Shown: positions 10,611 to 22,101, numbered from the stretch's first letter. The stretch is DNA of 64,000 nucleotides from Owenia fusiformis (GCA_903813345.2 CAIIXF020000012.1:22828184-22892183), one strand, 5' to 3'. Translations and numbers: made by a program. Notes: a model not told the origin generated them from the sequence alone.

Positions 10611-13600
10611 CTGAAAATATATAACAAGTACATGTGATCAACATGTCATTTACATTGTACACATAAATAGTGTTCAATTCCAGCCAATCAGAACATGCTA
10701 TTTCACATAACTGCATTCCGTTAAATAACCAAGGCAATAACTGGACTCACAGATTGAAATTTCCAACTTGACCCTTGCAAAAGGTTTCATTAAAAATATG
10801 TTCTTTTGGTGATTTTGTATCTTTAAGGTGATTTTGAAGAAAATATTTTGCAATGTGTGAAAAAAATTTGGGCAAGACTCAATGCATTGTGGCTGCTTAA
10901 TTCCAATCAAGTGTTGTTACCTAAACTTTGCATTCCCACTGCACAGTCATGCAAAGATTTGGAGACAACGCCTTCCATTGAAATGATTCAGCAAACAATA
11001 CACTGATTCCAGCCTTAAATCGTTATTATTATGATATTGATGATATTTTAACTAAGTCCCCCACCATCCAAATACAATACCATACGTAAAATGATAACAG
11101 GATATCTATCTTTATCAAAATATGGAAGTAACAGAAACGCATTTAGTAGGAATATGCAATTTCATTAGAACTTAATTAAAGGAAAAAATGTCCTCAGAAA
11201 ATAGCTCATTTAAAAACATAACCTTTAGTCAAAATGTTCATAGCTAGCTAAATGTCCTGTTTTTATACTATACTGTATATACTATTATACTTGCAATCAA
11301 ATATTGCTCAACTTGCACAGTAAGGTGCGTTCCCGTGTATCAATTTTAATAGGTCAAAAAATGTGACCACGAAATAGAAGATTTAACTTAATTTTTCAAA
11401 GTTTTAGAGGCTGCAACAAAAAGATGCTGACATCAATATTGTTGAGAAAGATATACTACAAAAAATACGAGAATATTGTACAGTTGAATGGTCAAGAAAA
11501 GGTGAAACACCTCAGTAAGTGGAACACTTTGAGTGGTTTTAAGGGTGTTCCACTTACACAGGTTCTATTGTATAATACTTACTCTCTTCATTGATTTTAC
11601 GCCTTTCCTCTGTTGCTCTTGCCTTGTTTCTCTCTTCACTGAGTGATGTGATACATTCAGTATTTTCTTGATCTAAGGCTTTAATCTGTTTATCCCCAAT
11701 TGCCACTTTGGCATTCAATTCATCAGTACGGGCCTTCATATTGTTAATACACTCATCCTTTGCACTTTCAAGTGAGTTCACTGCCGCTTTGCTTTTTACT
11801 AATTGAGCATTTAAGTCCTGGGATGTTGCTTCTGAGTTGATCTTACATTCTTCATTCAATCTCTCGAGTTCTTCAATGTCTTCAGCCTTGACTTGAAGTT
11901 TTGCATTCAGCTCATCAGCAGTTGCCATGGAGGCTTTAGTACATTCAATGTGGAGTTTAGAAATGGAGACTTTATCTTCAGCAGTCTTTCTTAGCATGCT
12001 TTCAATGCTGACTTTCTCATCTCCACACTTTTTGTTCTCTTCTCTTAAGGTTTCTAGGCTATTGGACAGCTGCTGGTTTTCATTCAAAGCCTGGAAAAAT
12101 GCATTGGTTGATCAATGTGTGCAATATACATGTAAAAAGTTGCTATGGCAGTCATGTAATAATATGTATTCAGACATAGCTAGGCAAGGTGTGTCAGATT
12201 CCAGCCAATCCGAACAGAGTATTCACATAATGAACAGAGTGTGGAATATCAATAACACATGCAAGGTCACTAGTTAAACAGTTGTCATGGTGATGAATGG
12301 ATTTTTCACATTGGATTTGTAGCTGCTTCATTCCACTCAGGCGTTGTTTCCTAAACTTTGCATTCCCACTGCGCAGTCATGCAAAGGTTTGGAAACAACA
12401 CCTTTAAGGTATGATTCAGCAAACAATGCACTGAGTCCAGGGCTTAAATCCTTTAAAACAAAAATCACACTATTTTTGTAGAGGAATGCATGAAATATTC
12501 AGTTCAGTAAGTAACAGTTATTAACCTATAGTTTTTAAATAAATATTATGCACAAATATTCTACTCCATTAAGGTAAAGAAAATGAAATACTTGTTTTAT
12601 CATTTACTGTTATGTTCCCCACTCTGTTATTTGGTGAGTCTAAAGGGGCTAAGTTAAGTAATGTTATCAGTCAATCATTTACAATTATTAAAAACCACAA
12701 CTGGTGAACATTCCCTTATAAACCTGCCTTTTCCATGATGTAATTCCCATAAGCAAGGAATATGCCTCTTTATTTTTTGGTTTATAGTACACCAATCAGA
12801 AAGGGGGAATATGGCGGTAAATTCTTTATCCCATGGTTGTATGGATATAGATTAATCAAACATATTGTTCCTGTGATCTCCCTCGAACATATTTCTCTAC
12901 TTGCACAATGAATTCCCACATCACAAACAACACAGCTTTGTAGTTCGGGATGTGGGGACTCCATTTATGAGTGGAGAAATATGTCTGGGAAAGAGGAATT
13001 GGTGGTTCATGAATCATGACTAAAGAATCGATATTTGCATTGTGAGAACCATGGTTCGGGTGAACGGAACGTAATTCGCGAGGTCGGAACTGATGATCAT
13101 GTTAGTGGAAGTCTAAGAGGCCTGAATAATCACTTGAATAATATTATTTCAAAAGCTTCCAATTTTAACCTTTTTTATTTCAGTCAGAAAAAAAACATAT
13201 CATGCATTGCATTGTTAATGAAATATATGGTTGCATGGTTACTTTAAAATATTTTAGGACTTAAGTAATAACCTTTCAGACAATCTTTGGCTTTGACATA
13301 CCAAATATGAAGTAACTAAACAAAATATCCTCTATTAAGGAATGTACATCTCACTGTAATAGATAGCGCTTGCCAATTTTAGTTGGATAATATGAGGTTA
13401 TATAATGGTTCATTCTGTATATCGTGTTTATACTCGAGTGAGTATATAATATATTCACAAGTGAGCGTAGCGAACGAGTGAATATATTATATTCTCACGA
13501 GAGTATAAAATGCACGATATACAGAATGAACCATTATATAATCTTATTATGCCACTCTAAGTTTAATTACAGTTGATTCAAACACAATCATAACAATTAT

Positions 13601-15317
13601 AAAAACCATAAAAATATCCCATAGCCAACTCGGTAATGCCGATGTTGATCTCGATCCATTTATGACGTCACTTGATTCTAGGAACAAAACATACGCCTCG
13701 TGCTTCGGTCAATATTCATTAGTTCCCAGAATGCACTTCTACAGTGGTATACGCTGGAGTGTATACGGAGGAGTTGTATACGATGACGATATACCACTCT
13801 CCACTGTATATCGTTGTTATAGACCCGTGTTATACAACTGTAATCGGACTTAGAGTGGTATAATATCTGATGCCAAATTGAAACTATACATGATCCTGGA
13901 CATATAGTAAATAAAAGTTATTAAACTGCACAATACAAAATATTGAACTTAAGTGTATTCAGCCAGAAGCCAATATCCTGACATGACCCCATTCAATTTC
14001 ATTTACAGAAGCTATTTGCCAAAATTTCTTGAAATGCTATCTGATGGACATTTTATCAAATTTCATCATACAAGTAACCCTTCTGTCCAGGAAAATTGAA
14101 GGTAAAATAATTTTAAAATTATTTGAATATGGCCAAATAATGGCTAATCAACTAAATATCAATCAAACAGACAAGCAATGAATCATTCATTCAATCAAAA
14201 CTTTTGATCAAACACAGAAGCAACATATCAAACAAATATATAAGCAACCAATAAAAATATATTTGCATATTTGTTACTTCCCCTAGCTTTATTTACATTA
14301 AAACAATATGCTGTGTTACTTTTCATAGCATTTAATTGTACCTTACTACTTAATTGAATTGTTATAATGCTTATTTTTGGAAGTGAAGTTTCCTAAAATT
14401 GATAATTGTGTGCAGGAAATTTCCTGTTTTTCCCACAGGAGGGACATAATGATCAATAGACTGAATTCTCAGGAAATTCAGTCTATTGGATATAGACTAG
14501 GGGTCTATGGGGAATCTCCCCAACCTAGAAGTCACATTTTCACATGTAGATTCCAAATATGACATCAGTTTGACTGAATTGTGAATTTTTAATGGCGTAA
14601 ATCAAGATCATTTCTATTCGCATCTAGGATATTAGACAAACATACAAGCTAACAATTAACATACAGGCAACCTATCAAAAATACAAGCAACCCATTAAAG
14701 GTACAAGCCCCCATTCAAACATACAAACAACCAATCAAACATACAAACAACATAATAAAGTAGCCCACCTGTACTAACTTAGCAGCATTTTCTTCCGCTA
14801 GTTTCTGGTTTTCATCTGCTCCAGAATTGACCTTTTGGACTGCTTCATCTCTCTCTCTTTCCACACTAGCAAGTTTTGCCATAAGCTCCTCTGTTTCAGT
14901 GTGTTTTTGGAGTGTCTGTGCTTGAGCATTAGTGAGCTCTCCCATAACACGCTCTAGCTCATCTTTATATTTGAAAACAACAGCCTCTGCATTCTGCTTT
15001 TCTGCAAGTGTAGCAGACAATTCCTCTAGTTGTTCTTTCTGTTTAATGCCAACTTGAGATTCAATGTTAAGTCGGTTGGTTAATTCAGTAATCTGTTCTT
15101 TGGATTGTTCATTTTCAGCTCTCAGTACATCAATGTCAATTTTGAGACCTTGGATCTTGTCCATTTCTACTGTGCAAGACACAGGGGGTGTGTCTCCTAC
15201 AGGAACTGTTTCTTGTGCTGGTTTTGTTTCTGATGCAGCATCTTGAGATGACACTAATACTGACATCAGTAATAAGGAGCTGACACCAAGCATTGTTTTC
15301 CAAGATAAGGTCATCAT
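10429..15317 (-). CDS. Putative ER-retained type I membrane coiled-coil protein, three coding exons
   Basis: Exons 15317-14769, 12090-11583 and 10610-10429 join in frame to 1239 nt (412 aa). The start is the ATG at 15317, 12 nt inside an exon whose acceptor (TATTTTTCAG) implies an upstream 5' UTR exon. Residues 1-27 form a signal peptide (LGVSSLLLMSVLVSS). Residues 55-350 are Glu/Lys/Leu-rich coiled coil, including three consecutive 32-residue repeats with a DELNAKL-type core and a cysteine at residues 233, 265, 297 and 329. A single hydrophobic segment (about 358-380) is followed by a Lys-rich tail ending KKNK, which fits the KKXX ER-retrieval signal. The inferred topology is a lumenal coiled coil with a short cytosolic tail. 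I do not recognise the family; a role as an ER scaffold is only an inference. Confidence 0.8.
10675..11030. repeat. Dispersed repeat in coiled-coil gene intron, copy 1
   Basis: Shares TTCCAGCCAATC, CCTAAACTTTGCATTCCC, CAGTCATGCAAAG, GATTCAGCAAACAAT and CTTAAATC in the same order with 12196-12450. Same orientation, clearly diverged. The copies sit in different introns of the same gene. Confidence 0.65.
11497..11575. repeat. Degenerate pogo-like MITE remnant
   Basis: Carries CACCTCAGTAAGTGGAACAC and GTGTTCCACTTACACAGG as inverted pieces and ends in GGTTCTATTGTA, resembling the ACAGTAAAACC-ended elements at 16.8 and 24.9 kb. Only one end is evident. Confidence 0.4.
11583..12090 (-). CDS. Coiled-coil gene, exon 2
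   Basis: Acceptor TTTTTCCAG, donor AGAGA|GTAAGT (phase 1). Contains the 32-residue repeats; at the DNA level this is a 96-bp periodicity that has diverged. The frame is open over the whole exon. Confidence 0.82.
12196..12450. repeat. Dispersed repeat in coiled-coil gene intron, copy 2
   Basis: Partner of the repeat at 10675-11030, matching in order and orientation. It lies in the intron between coding exons 1 and 2. Confidence 0.65.
12451..13397. other. Intron of the coiled-coil gene, nothing recognised
   Basis: A+T-rich intron sequence before palindrome B. No exon-like or element-like signal that I can support. Confidence 0.35.
13398..13541. repeat. 144-bp palindrome (locus B)
   Basis: The left arm TTATATAATGGTTCATTC and following bases pair with GAATGAACCATTATATAA at the right end. 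Inner blocks ATATCGTG/CACGATAT and TATACTC/GAGTATA also pair. The centre is AGTGAGCGTAGCGAACGAGT. The hairpin is nearly continuous. Confidence 0.85.
13544..13866. mobile_element. 323-bp TIR element abutting palindrome B
   Basis: Inverted ends of about 32 bp: the left starts TTATTATGCCACTCTAAG and the right ends CTTAGAGTGGTATAATAT, with GTTG/CAAC closing the inner side. Contains TGACGTCA at 13663-13670 and several TATAC/GTATA words. No ORF of significance. Non-autonomous, class unknown; palindrome and TIR unit lie 2 bp apart and may be one element. Confidence 0.6.
14130..14768. repeat. Degenerate AATCAAACATACAAGCAACC repeats
   Basis: Two clusters (about 14140-14250 and 14630-14755) of a loose 16-20 bp word based on ATCAAACATACAAGCAACC. 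Between them, at about 14455-14487, is a short hairpin (ATAGACTGAATT / AATTCAGTCTAT). All lies in the intron next to coding exon 1. Confidence 0.5.
14769..15317 (-). CDS. Coiled-coil gene, first coding exon: signal peptide and coiled-coil start
   Basis: ATG at 15317; donor TACAG|GTGGGC gives phase 0. An alternative start is the next codon, also ATG. Encodes the signal peptide, a short Thr/Pro/Glu-rich linker and the first coiled-coil section with one cysteine (about residue 48). Confidence 0.8.
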
Positions 15318-15329
15318 TTTGTCAATATC

Positions 15330-15989
15330 TGAAAAATACAATTAAACAGAATTATACAGATAAATAAATATTAATTAATAATATGATACCTTTAACCCAT
15401 CCTTTGAATGAATCCATCATCAAATACTTTTTCTTCTTCTTTCCTTGTTCCGTTGCAGGGAGGAGCAGAAAATGTTACTTTTTGGTGGTGATATAATAAG
15501 TCAACACTTCATGGTTAAAGCACAAACCTGTTTCTCCTGCTATTCACTATATGCCAAGCTTTTAATATCACAATATCTTGCAATCAACATATGGTGATGT
15601 GGAGCGTTAATATATTCGCTAAAACTGAAATAATTTCATATATGCATGTACACATAAATACATGCATGTACACTGTACAGACAAAATTAATACATAACAC
15701 AAATATTATTTTATCAAAAATCAATTTACTTACCTAGCCAAAAAATGACAACCTTTTAATAGATCTGCTTTTTTCTAATGATTGTTCATTTAAAAATAAT
15801 TTATTTGCTTGTTTTTGTTAAATTTGATGTACGAGTTCATATCACACAATAAAATTCTAATAGATCAAATATTCATTTTATTTTGAAGTGGATTGTTCTA
15901 TGTTAATATAACTTCAATATAAGGTAACAAAGTACTGATAACACTGTAAGCTTCTGTGTATCCCGTGCATAAAATTTCACTCAGGATAT
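15330..15989. other. Upstream of the coiled-coil gene
   Basis: The 5' UTR exon implied by the acceptor near 15330 should lie somewhere above this point, but I cannot place it. A+T-rich with no other feature. Confidence 0.3.
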
Positions 15990-16450
15990 ATCTCTCTTCA
16001 TTTCTCTCTTAGATTTAGCAAATTTTGAAACATTGTTGAATTTCATATCTTTATTTCATGTCTATTTGCTTTATTTTTCTTTATCTGTTTTTCACCATTC
16101 TAATGCCATTTTTATATTCAAAATATGACACTATCTTTAATGTTAGTCTATTGAATGTTTAGTGTAATAAATCTCTTTTGTCACCTAAATGTTAATTTTT
16201 ACTAAGGTTATTTATTTATATTCAGGTTATTTATTTCAATACATGTCTATTTCTCTTCATTTCTCTCTTAGATTTAGCAAATTTTGAAATATTGTTGAAT
16301 TTAATATCTATTTGTTTCATTTTTATTAATTCATTTTCATATATTTCAACCAATCGATACTATATTGTTAGTCTTTTGAATGTTTCGTGTAATAAATCTC
16401 TTTTGTCAGTTAAATGTTAATTTTTTACTGAGGTTATTTATTTATTTCAA
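15990..16450. repeat. Tandem duplication of a roughly 245-bp segment
   Basis: Copies at about 15995-16240 and 16250-16450 share CTCTTCATTTCTCTCTTAG, ATTTAGCAAATTTTGAAA, GTGTAATAAATCTCTTTTG and AGGTTATTTATTTAT in order. Diverged by substitutions and indels. Confidence 0.7.
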
Positions 16451-16814
16451 TTTCAATATACAACAGTGCTACTTGAATCATGTTAAAACTGATTTTTTGC
16501 TTTACGTGTTCAAAACCAATAGACCAGAATGTTATTTCCTTCACTGTTATTGGTAAACCTGTTGACTAAGTTCTATAAAGATAACAATTGGAACCAGATA
16601 ATAACTTGTCTTAGCCTAGCTTCACAACCAAGATTAATTATTAACCCATTGTGTACAGAGGCCAATCCCTGCCAGATTCCACAATTAATTGTTGAACATT
16701 GTTGATTAATAATTAGTGATCAATATGAACTGCAATATGACTATAGGCTAGTTGTTGTCATCTCCCCCTCCCACGACCAATATCCCCAAGATACCCAGTC
16801 AACTCATTGTTATA

Positions 16815-16983
16815 TACAGTAAAACCTGCAAAGTGTATAAGTGGAACCCCTCTTTAGTGGAACACCTCTGTTATAGGAACCATTTCAGAGTCCCAGGATC
16901 AAAACTGTACGTGAAAAACTCAAGTACTAAGTGGAACATTTTAGAGGAACCAAAGGTGTTCATCTTATACAAATTTTACTGTA
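16815..16983. mobile_element. pogo/Tigger-like MITE, 169 bp
   Basis: Bounded by TACAGTAAAACCTG and TTTTACTGTA, fitting a TA target duplication with CAGTAAAACC-type ends as in pogo-related elements. Internal words AGTGGAACACC are shared with 11.5 kb. An ORF of 180 codons crosses it (16752-17294), but I treat that as chance. Confidence 0.6.
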
Positions 16984-18290
16984 CTCCAGAAAAAAGTCAA
17001 ACCGTAACATATTTGCATATGCCTAAAATTAAAATACTTCCGCGTTGTGATATTTTTACTAACTACTACAGAAATTACAGGCACCTGAATCGTATCATGG
17101 TAGACTACCACATCATTATCATCCACTTCACATTAATATCACTAATACTTTACTTACCACTATTGATGTATGGCAAACAACTTCCTCATGTACACGTGGC
17201 TAATTTTTCCGAAAGATGTTTACCAATGGTGTATATGGATTTGGCCCTTAACTGGAATACACCTGTTCAATGCTGTCGGATTGACTGCTCATAACACCGT
17301 GAGTTGTACTACTGTAAAACTTCTCAGCTGTCTTCAACTTCTGAATTGAAAGCGAGGATGATTAGAGGCTCCCCGGATAAATAACTAACATGTTTTGACC
17401 AACATCATTGTGGATCTCATTTTGTGTTACAATTTATGAACCAGGCAGAAGATGGGCCCAAAAATTGATCTTCGTCATCAATTCTTTTTTTGTTGTTTCG
17501 AGTTTAAACTTCTGTTTAAAGTTTAAAGTCTACTGAATTCATATGACATAAATAAGCTGAATAAGCCTACAGCAATTTTCATGTATCAAGTAAAAGATGG
17601 TGAACCAATGCTAAACTCTCTCCTTGTTAAAATTTCCAAATAAACTGCAATACGTGTTACTATACCCGCCAACGTGACAACTTCTACCTTTGAAAATTCT
17701 GTTTTAGTTTGCTTCATTTTTTATCTTATATCCATGCATTTTATTACAATAGCTGGCATATCATCAACATTAATATACATACTTACATCCATGATTGGTG
17801 TATGCATTGTACTTACATCCATGATTGGTGTATGTATTGTCGCTGGCTAGAATTGTCTATGGTTCTAGCCAGGATAAAGATACCAGTTCTTCAACTCGAC
17901 AATGGGAAGAACTGCTCTACCTTAGTGACTAATATGTCATGATATGACATCTAAAAGAGTCGATAAAAGATATATATATATATATTGTACTATTTCAGAC
18001 TCTGACTATTTTTGACTATCCTGTAAATTCTTTTATGAGGCTGTATATTACTTTTTTCTTATTTCAGTTTTGTTACTTGACATTATACTTTTATATGTCA
18101 TTTGGCCGTGTCAGTAAAGTGTATCATTATTATTGTATATAATTTTTTTCTGAATAAATAAGAAATAAATGGGCCTTTTTGGATATGCGATGTTTCAAGT
18201 CACGAGAAGCCATTTCCAAAAATGTGATTTATGGATCATGACATTTACACAATACTAGTTTTGTATGATTTATAATCCTACACTGTAATA
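16984..18290. other. Non-coding stretch
   Basis: Holds a short tandem duplication ACTTACATCCATGATTGGTG (about 17784-17832), a small hairpin CTGGCTAGAA/TTCTAGCCAG (about 17843-17872) and a TA run at about 17971-17984. No supported gene. Confidence 0.4.
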
Positions 18291-18299
18291 TCGTTTTTT

Positions 18300-18640
18300 G
18301 TTGCGGAAAACGAGTTGAAATCTTACAAAAAAACGTTTTTCAAAAAGACCGACCCCACCGACCACCATTGTGTTTTCCACAGGTAGCCTCAAAACCTCAG
18401 GGTTTGACGAAAACGATGATGTGTAAAAGACCGGCCATAGGCCTATTTGTAGCCTTGAATTATTTATATAATTCGATTTTACATACATGTAGCTAACGTT
18501 TTTTACCCATTTTGTTCTTTTCAATCAAGTTAAGATGATTAAAACGAAAGGCAAGCAAACACATAGTCTCCTGACTTGCCAACCTATCATTTCTACGGGA
18601 CTCTATCCTAATTTTTACTGAAGATTCAACGTAGGCCTTT
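18300..18640. repeat. Duplicated segment, copy 1
   Basis: Matches 19190-19500 in order: AAAAAGACCGACCCCA, ACAGGTAGCCTCAAAAC, AATTCGATTTT, TTACCCATTTTGTT, CCTGACTTGCCAACCTATC. Same orientation, about 870 bp apart, diverged. Confidence 0.7.
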
Positions 18641-19096
18641 CTAATAAAAATGATTTGTTGATTACTAAACACGTTGTAATGTTACGTGCGTTGTCTTTTC
18701 AGGATCAAACCTTAAGCATCCCATTGGAAAGCTATTTTTGTCGTATTGAATCTATTTTTTTTATCAGATTGACGTTTAAAACAACTGACGGAAAAATCAA
18801 AAAATACGTATTAATCTTTAAAAAGATGTCGACATCGACGTGATTTTAAAAACCGACAATGTTAAGTGTGTTAGTAGACTTTTGTTTTTTTGTTATTTTC
18901 ATACTGAACATATAATGTACTGAGACATCGCTTAAAAATATGACATTACAGATGTTACGTTTATCACTGTGCTTTTCATCGTGATTTAAAATGGTTTAAC
19001 ACATTTTAATCACGACTTTGTAAAGGTACTTTAGTTATTGGATTCCTAGTTTTTAGTTTTATTTTCCTCTTCTAACATTGCATCTATTTGTTTTTA

Positions 19097-19500
19097 GTAG
19101 ACAGCCGACCACCAGTCACGCTCCACAGTTGGATACACGTGGTCGGTGGTCGGCAGTCGGTCTTTTTCAACCCTACTGAAAAGATTGCACATGTTGGGCT
19201 TCCGAAAAAGACCGACCCCATCGACCGGTCGATGTGTTCAACAGGTAGCCTCAAAACAGGATTTGAGGAAAAAGTGTAGAAGACCGACCGTATCATGTGC
19301 AAAAGACCGACCATATTTGTAACCTTAAATTATTTATGTAATTCGATTTTCAATACATTTCAATCGTAGGCAACGTTTTCTACCCATTTTGTTATTTTCA
19401 ATAAAGTTTCAAAATAGTTAAAACTAACGGCAAGCAAACATTTAGGTTCCTGACCTGCCAACCTATCGTTTCTATGGGAATCTATCGTCTTAATTTTTCA
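19097..19500. repeat. Duplicated segment, copy 2, with CCGACCACC palindrome
   Basis: Partner of 18300-18640. Its left edge carries an imperfect palindrome GCCGACCACC ... GGTGGTCGGC (about 19102-19155), missing in copy 1. AAGACCGACC words recur four times. Confidence 0.65.
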
Positions 19501-19684
19501 CTGAAATTATCATAATGATAGTTCATAATGTAATATAATATATTACAGACCACGACGATCGTTTTCATGTGCGTTTCATCGTGATTTAAAATAATTAAAC
19601 ACATTTGATTCCTATTTTTCAGTTTTTTCCTCTTCTAATTTTGCATCTATATTCATCTTCGGTCTTTTTCGTAAACCCCATGTT

Positions 19685-19765
19685 CTTTTCTAGTACAAAA
19701 TAAAGTATGAAGGCATGTGTGTTCCTTGCTTTTTCCATGAAAGTATCATTTCATTGTCTTATTTT
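19685..19765. repeat. Dispersed repeat shared with 62.87 kb
   Basis: Shares ACAAAATAAAGTATGAAG, CATG.GTGT, TTCCTTGCTTT and GAAAGTATCATT with 62865-62955 in the same order and orientation. Confidence 0.6.
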
Positions 19766-19879
19766 AGAAAATTTGAATACATTCCTAGAAATAGAAAAAA
19801 TGATTTTAAAAGCAATATATTTTACCTTTTATGAACACCATTTTTGTTTCCGACATTTTTTCAAAATTTTCAAGCTTGA

Positions 19880-20045
19880 AATTGGTCAAATATTCTGAAA
19901 AATCCAATCTATTCTCTTCAGTGACCTCTCCTAAAGGATAACTTTTAACTATTTTCGGTCACAATTTCAGAGGGCAGAAAAACTAGTCATGATGTTCAGG
20001 GTCTTTTGATTATGACCATTGGCATCCTGGTCATGTATCTTCTAT
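19880..20045. repeat. Diverged relative of one arm of the intron 1 snap-back repeat
   Basis: Resembles 1355-1500: CAGTGACCTCTCCTAAAGG, TCAGAGGGCAGAAAAACTAG, TCATGATGTTCAGGGTC and CCTGGTCATGTA correspond to the same ordered words. A single arm only. Confidence 0.6.
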
Positions 20046-20509
20046 TTTATGAGAATGTGACATGTTAAAAAATGAGTCTCGTGAAGATTTAATTGGGGTG
20101 ACAAAAACGTGGCACATGCCATTAATATGTAAGTATGCGATCCGTTGAAGTAAGCTCCACATGGCCACCTACTCTCAAACCGAATCAGTCTCGGGGACAG
20201 CTCGATCCCACTCACTTAGTCTTGCTTCAAGACTTTGTACTTGGAGAGGGGCTCACAAATACCGCTCCCTTTCCCTTTAGTTATGAACTACCACTACTAC
20301 TATTTACTTTATAAATGGGACGAAGCTCTCTTTTAAGAAGCGAAGTCGAAATAATGCAAATGATACATTGTTCCGGCACCGAAACCTTCCGACACAAAAA
20401 TTAACTACCGGACTAGTCAGTCCATTTGGTGCCGAAACGGCACCGGAATTTGGCACCGAAACGGCGTCGAAAATCAGATTGCATTTTGGTGTAGTCCGTT
20501 AAGCAAGGA
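20046..20509. other. Non-coding stretch
   Basis: Contains several GGCACCGAAACGGC-type words between about 20370 and 20475, which look like a small degenerate repeat. No gene seen. Confidence 0.35.
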
Positions 20510-20730
20510 AGATTGGATCCCAGAATGCAATTCCGATATTCTGCCACATATGGGCATCATTGCAGTGTACAAAATTCAAACAGTCGACATTTCTCAATCT
20601 TCTCACTCCAGAAGAATCGCAAGAAAATTTCAAACACACAAGAAGTGATCGAGATGTTAGTTCAAATCTTTTGATTGCAGATATCGATGTTGCATTCTGG
20701 CTTCCAATCCTCCTTGAGTCTTAATTAATG
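20510..20730. repeat. Dispersed repeat, copy 2
   Basis: Partner of 6825-7110, same orientation. Confidence 0.55.
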
Positions 20731-21298
20731 GCTTCTAATGTAATCACTACATTAATGACTTACGTATACAGTGTTTAATCCCACCGTTTTCATTTGTTCT
20801 CCACTACAAAATATAACCCGCTTCAACCCTTGTGAGCACATGAACAGGGGCGCCGAATTTTCAATTAGTTTCTGAACAGTGTTGAACATCAACGGTTCAC
20901 TTGTGTAAAAAGTAAATATACGTATTTTTCTCCTTTTCCAGCGAATACCGCTATTTGAAGAAAATTATATTGTAAATGTTAGAAATGGGGTAACATCGAT
21001 GTTCTGTTTAACTTAGATATACACTGCAACTCATTGATCCATCGTTATTACGAACAAACATAGATGAGTAACCATCCGGTTCTCCCAACCAGCTTCATGA
21101 GAAATCATGGCCTTCTATTAGCTTGTCTCTATATTTCTAGTTGAAGGCAGAAAGATGTGATGAGTATCAAAGACCAACCAGTCTTTGCGATGTGGAGGAG
21201 AAGACTGACCTGTAGTGTCTTGTGACTTATGAATATAGACTAATACTTTATATGGAAGTTGAACAGCGAAACAGGATTGAAATTGAACTTAACAGTGC
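20731..21298. other. Non-coding stretch
   Basis: No gene or repeat recognised before the left arm of the composite inverted repeat. Confidence 0.35.
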
Positions 21299-21929
21299 CA
21301 CTGGGGGGTATCGTGATGCAACAACACCGTGTTGTTGCATCAAGATGGCCAGACTTTCGGTGATAGATTTTCGTACGATGTTTTGTTTCCCAATTTACAC
21401 CCATTTCTAGGACGAGTTGCTCAATAATTATACACATGCAGTTAGCGCATGATCTATATTTTAAAAAACTGTCATTGGTATACATGTAGCATCATCAAGA
21501 AGCGATAAATTCGTGGTTTTAATTCCTCACTATTGATGCAACAACACCACTCTGTTTCTTATCGATGATGCAACAACACCAATGTGCTGATGCAAAAACG
21601 CCAATATAATGTATCGTTGAACAACAAGAGAAACTGTTTTATGTTCTGTTTACAGGTGTAGGTCGGGACATGAATAAAACGCGTGAGTCAGTGGTCCATG
21701 AACGAAACGTATTTTGTTTTGTTTCTTTGTCTATATCAAAGTTAAAAGGATATACAAGGCAAACTAAATAAAGTACAGAATCCCCGGGAGGCAATCTCAT
21801 TGATATTGTATCTGAAAAATAAAGATTATACATTTTCTAAATTAAATGCCCTTGCTTTACCGTATGGAAATTGCTTACAAATAACTCATATAATTTTGGA
21901 AAGACAACAGATATCAGTCATTTTTGGTT

Positions 21930-22083
21930 GTTAGTACCTCAATTGAAATACTCAATTCTGATTGGTTGATGAGCGGGCAACAAAATGTTTTGTTAGTACC
22001 TCAACTGAAATACTCAATTCTTATTGGGTGATTAGCGGTCAAAATTATGTACTGTTGACCGCTACTACGTACTGTTGACCGCT
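21930..22083. repeat. Tandem duplications inside the composite element
   Basis: TTAGTACCTCAA.TGAAATACTCAATTCT occurs twice about 60 bp apart, and GTACTGTTGACCGCTAC twice directly after it. Confidence 0.75.
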
Positions 22084-22101
22084 ACTTCTGAAAAAAGTTT
22101 C

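Noticed and set aside
16752-17294. 180-codon + strand ORF
   Set aside because: It overlaps a pogo-like MITE, has no recognisable domain, odd composition and no splice or start context; likely chance in A+T-rich DNA.
17840-17990. tRNA-derived SINE
   Set aside because: A hairpin and an AAAGAGTC.ATAAAAGAT tail similar to 63587 are present, but no A or B box could be identified.
20150-20280. tRNA or 5S-like gene on the - strand
   Set aside because: GGGATCGAGCTGTCCC looks like a B box at first, but no cloverleaf or A box fits around it.
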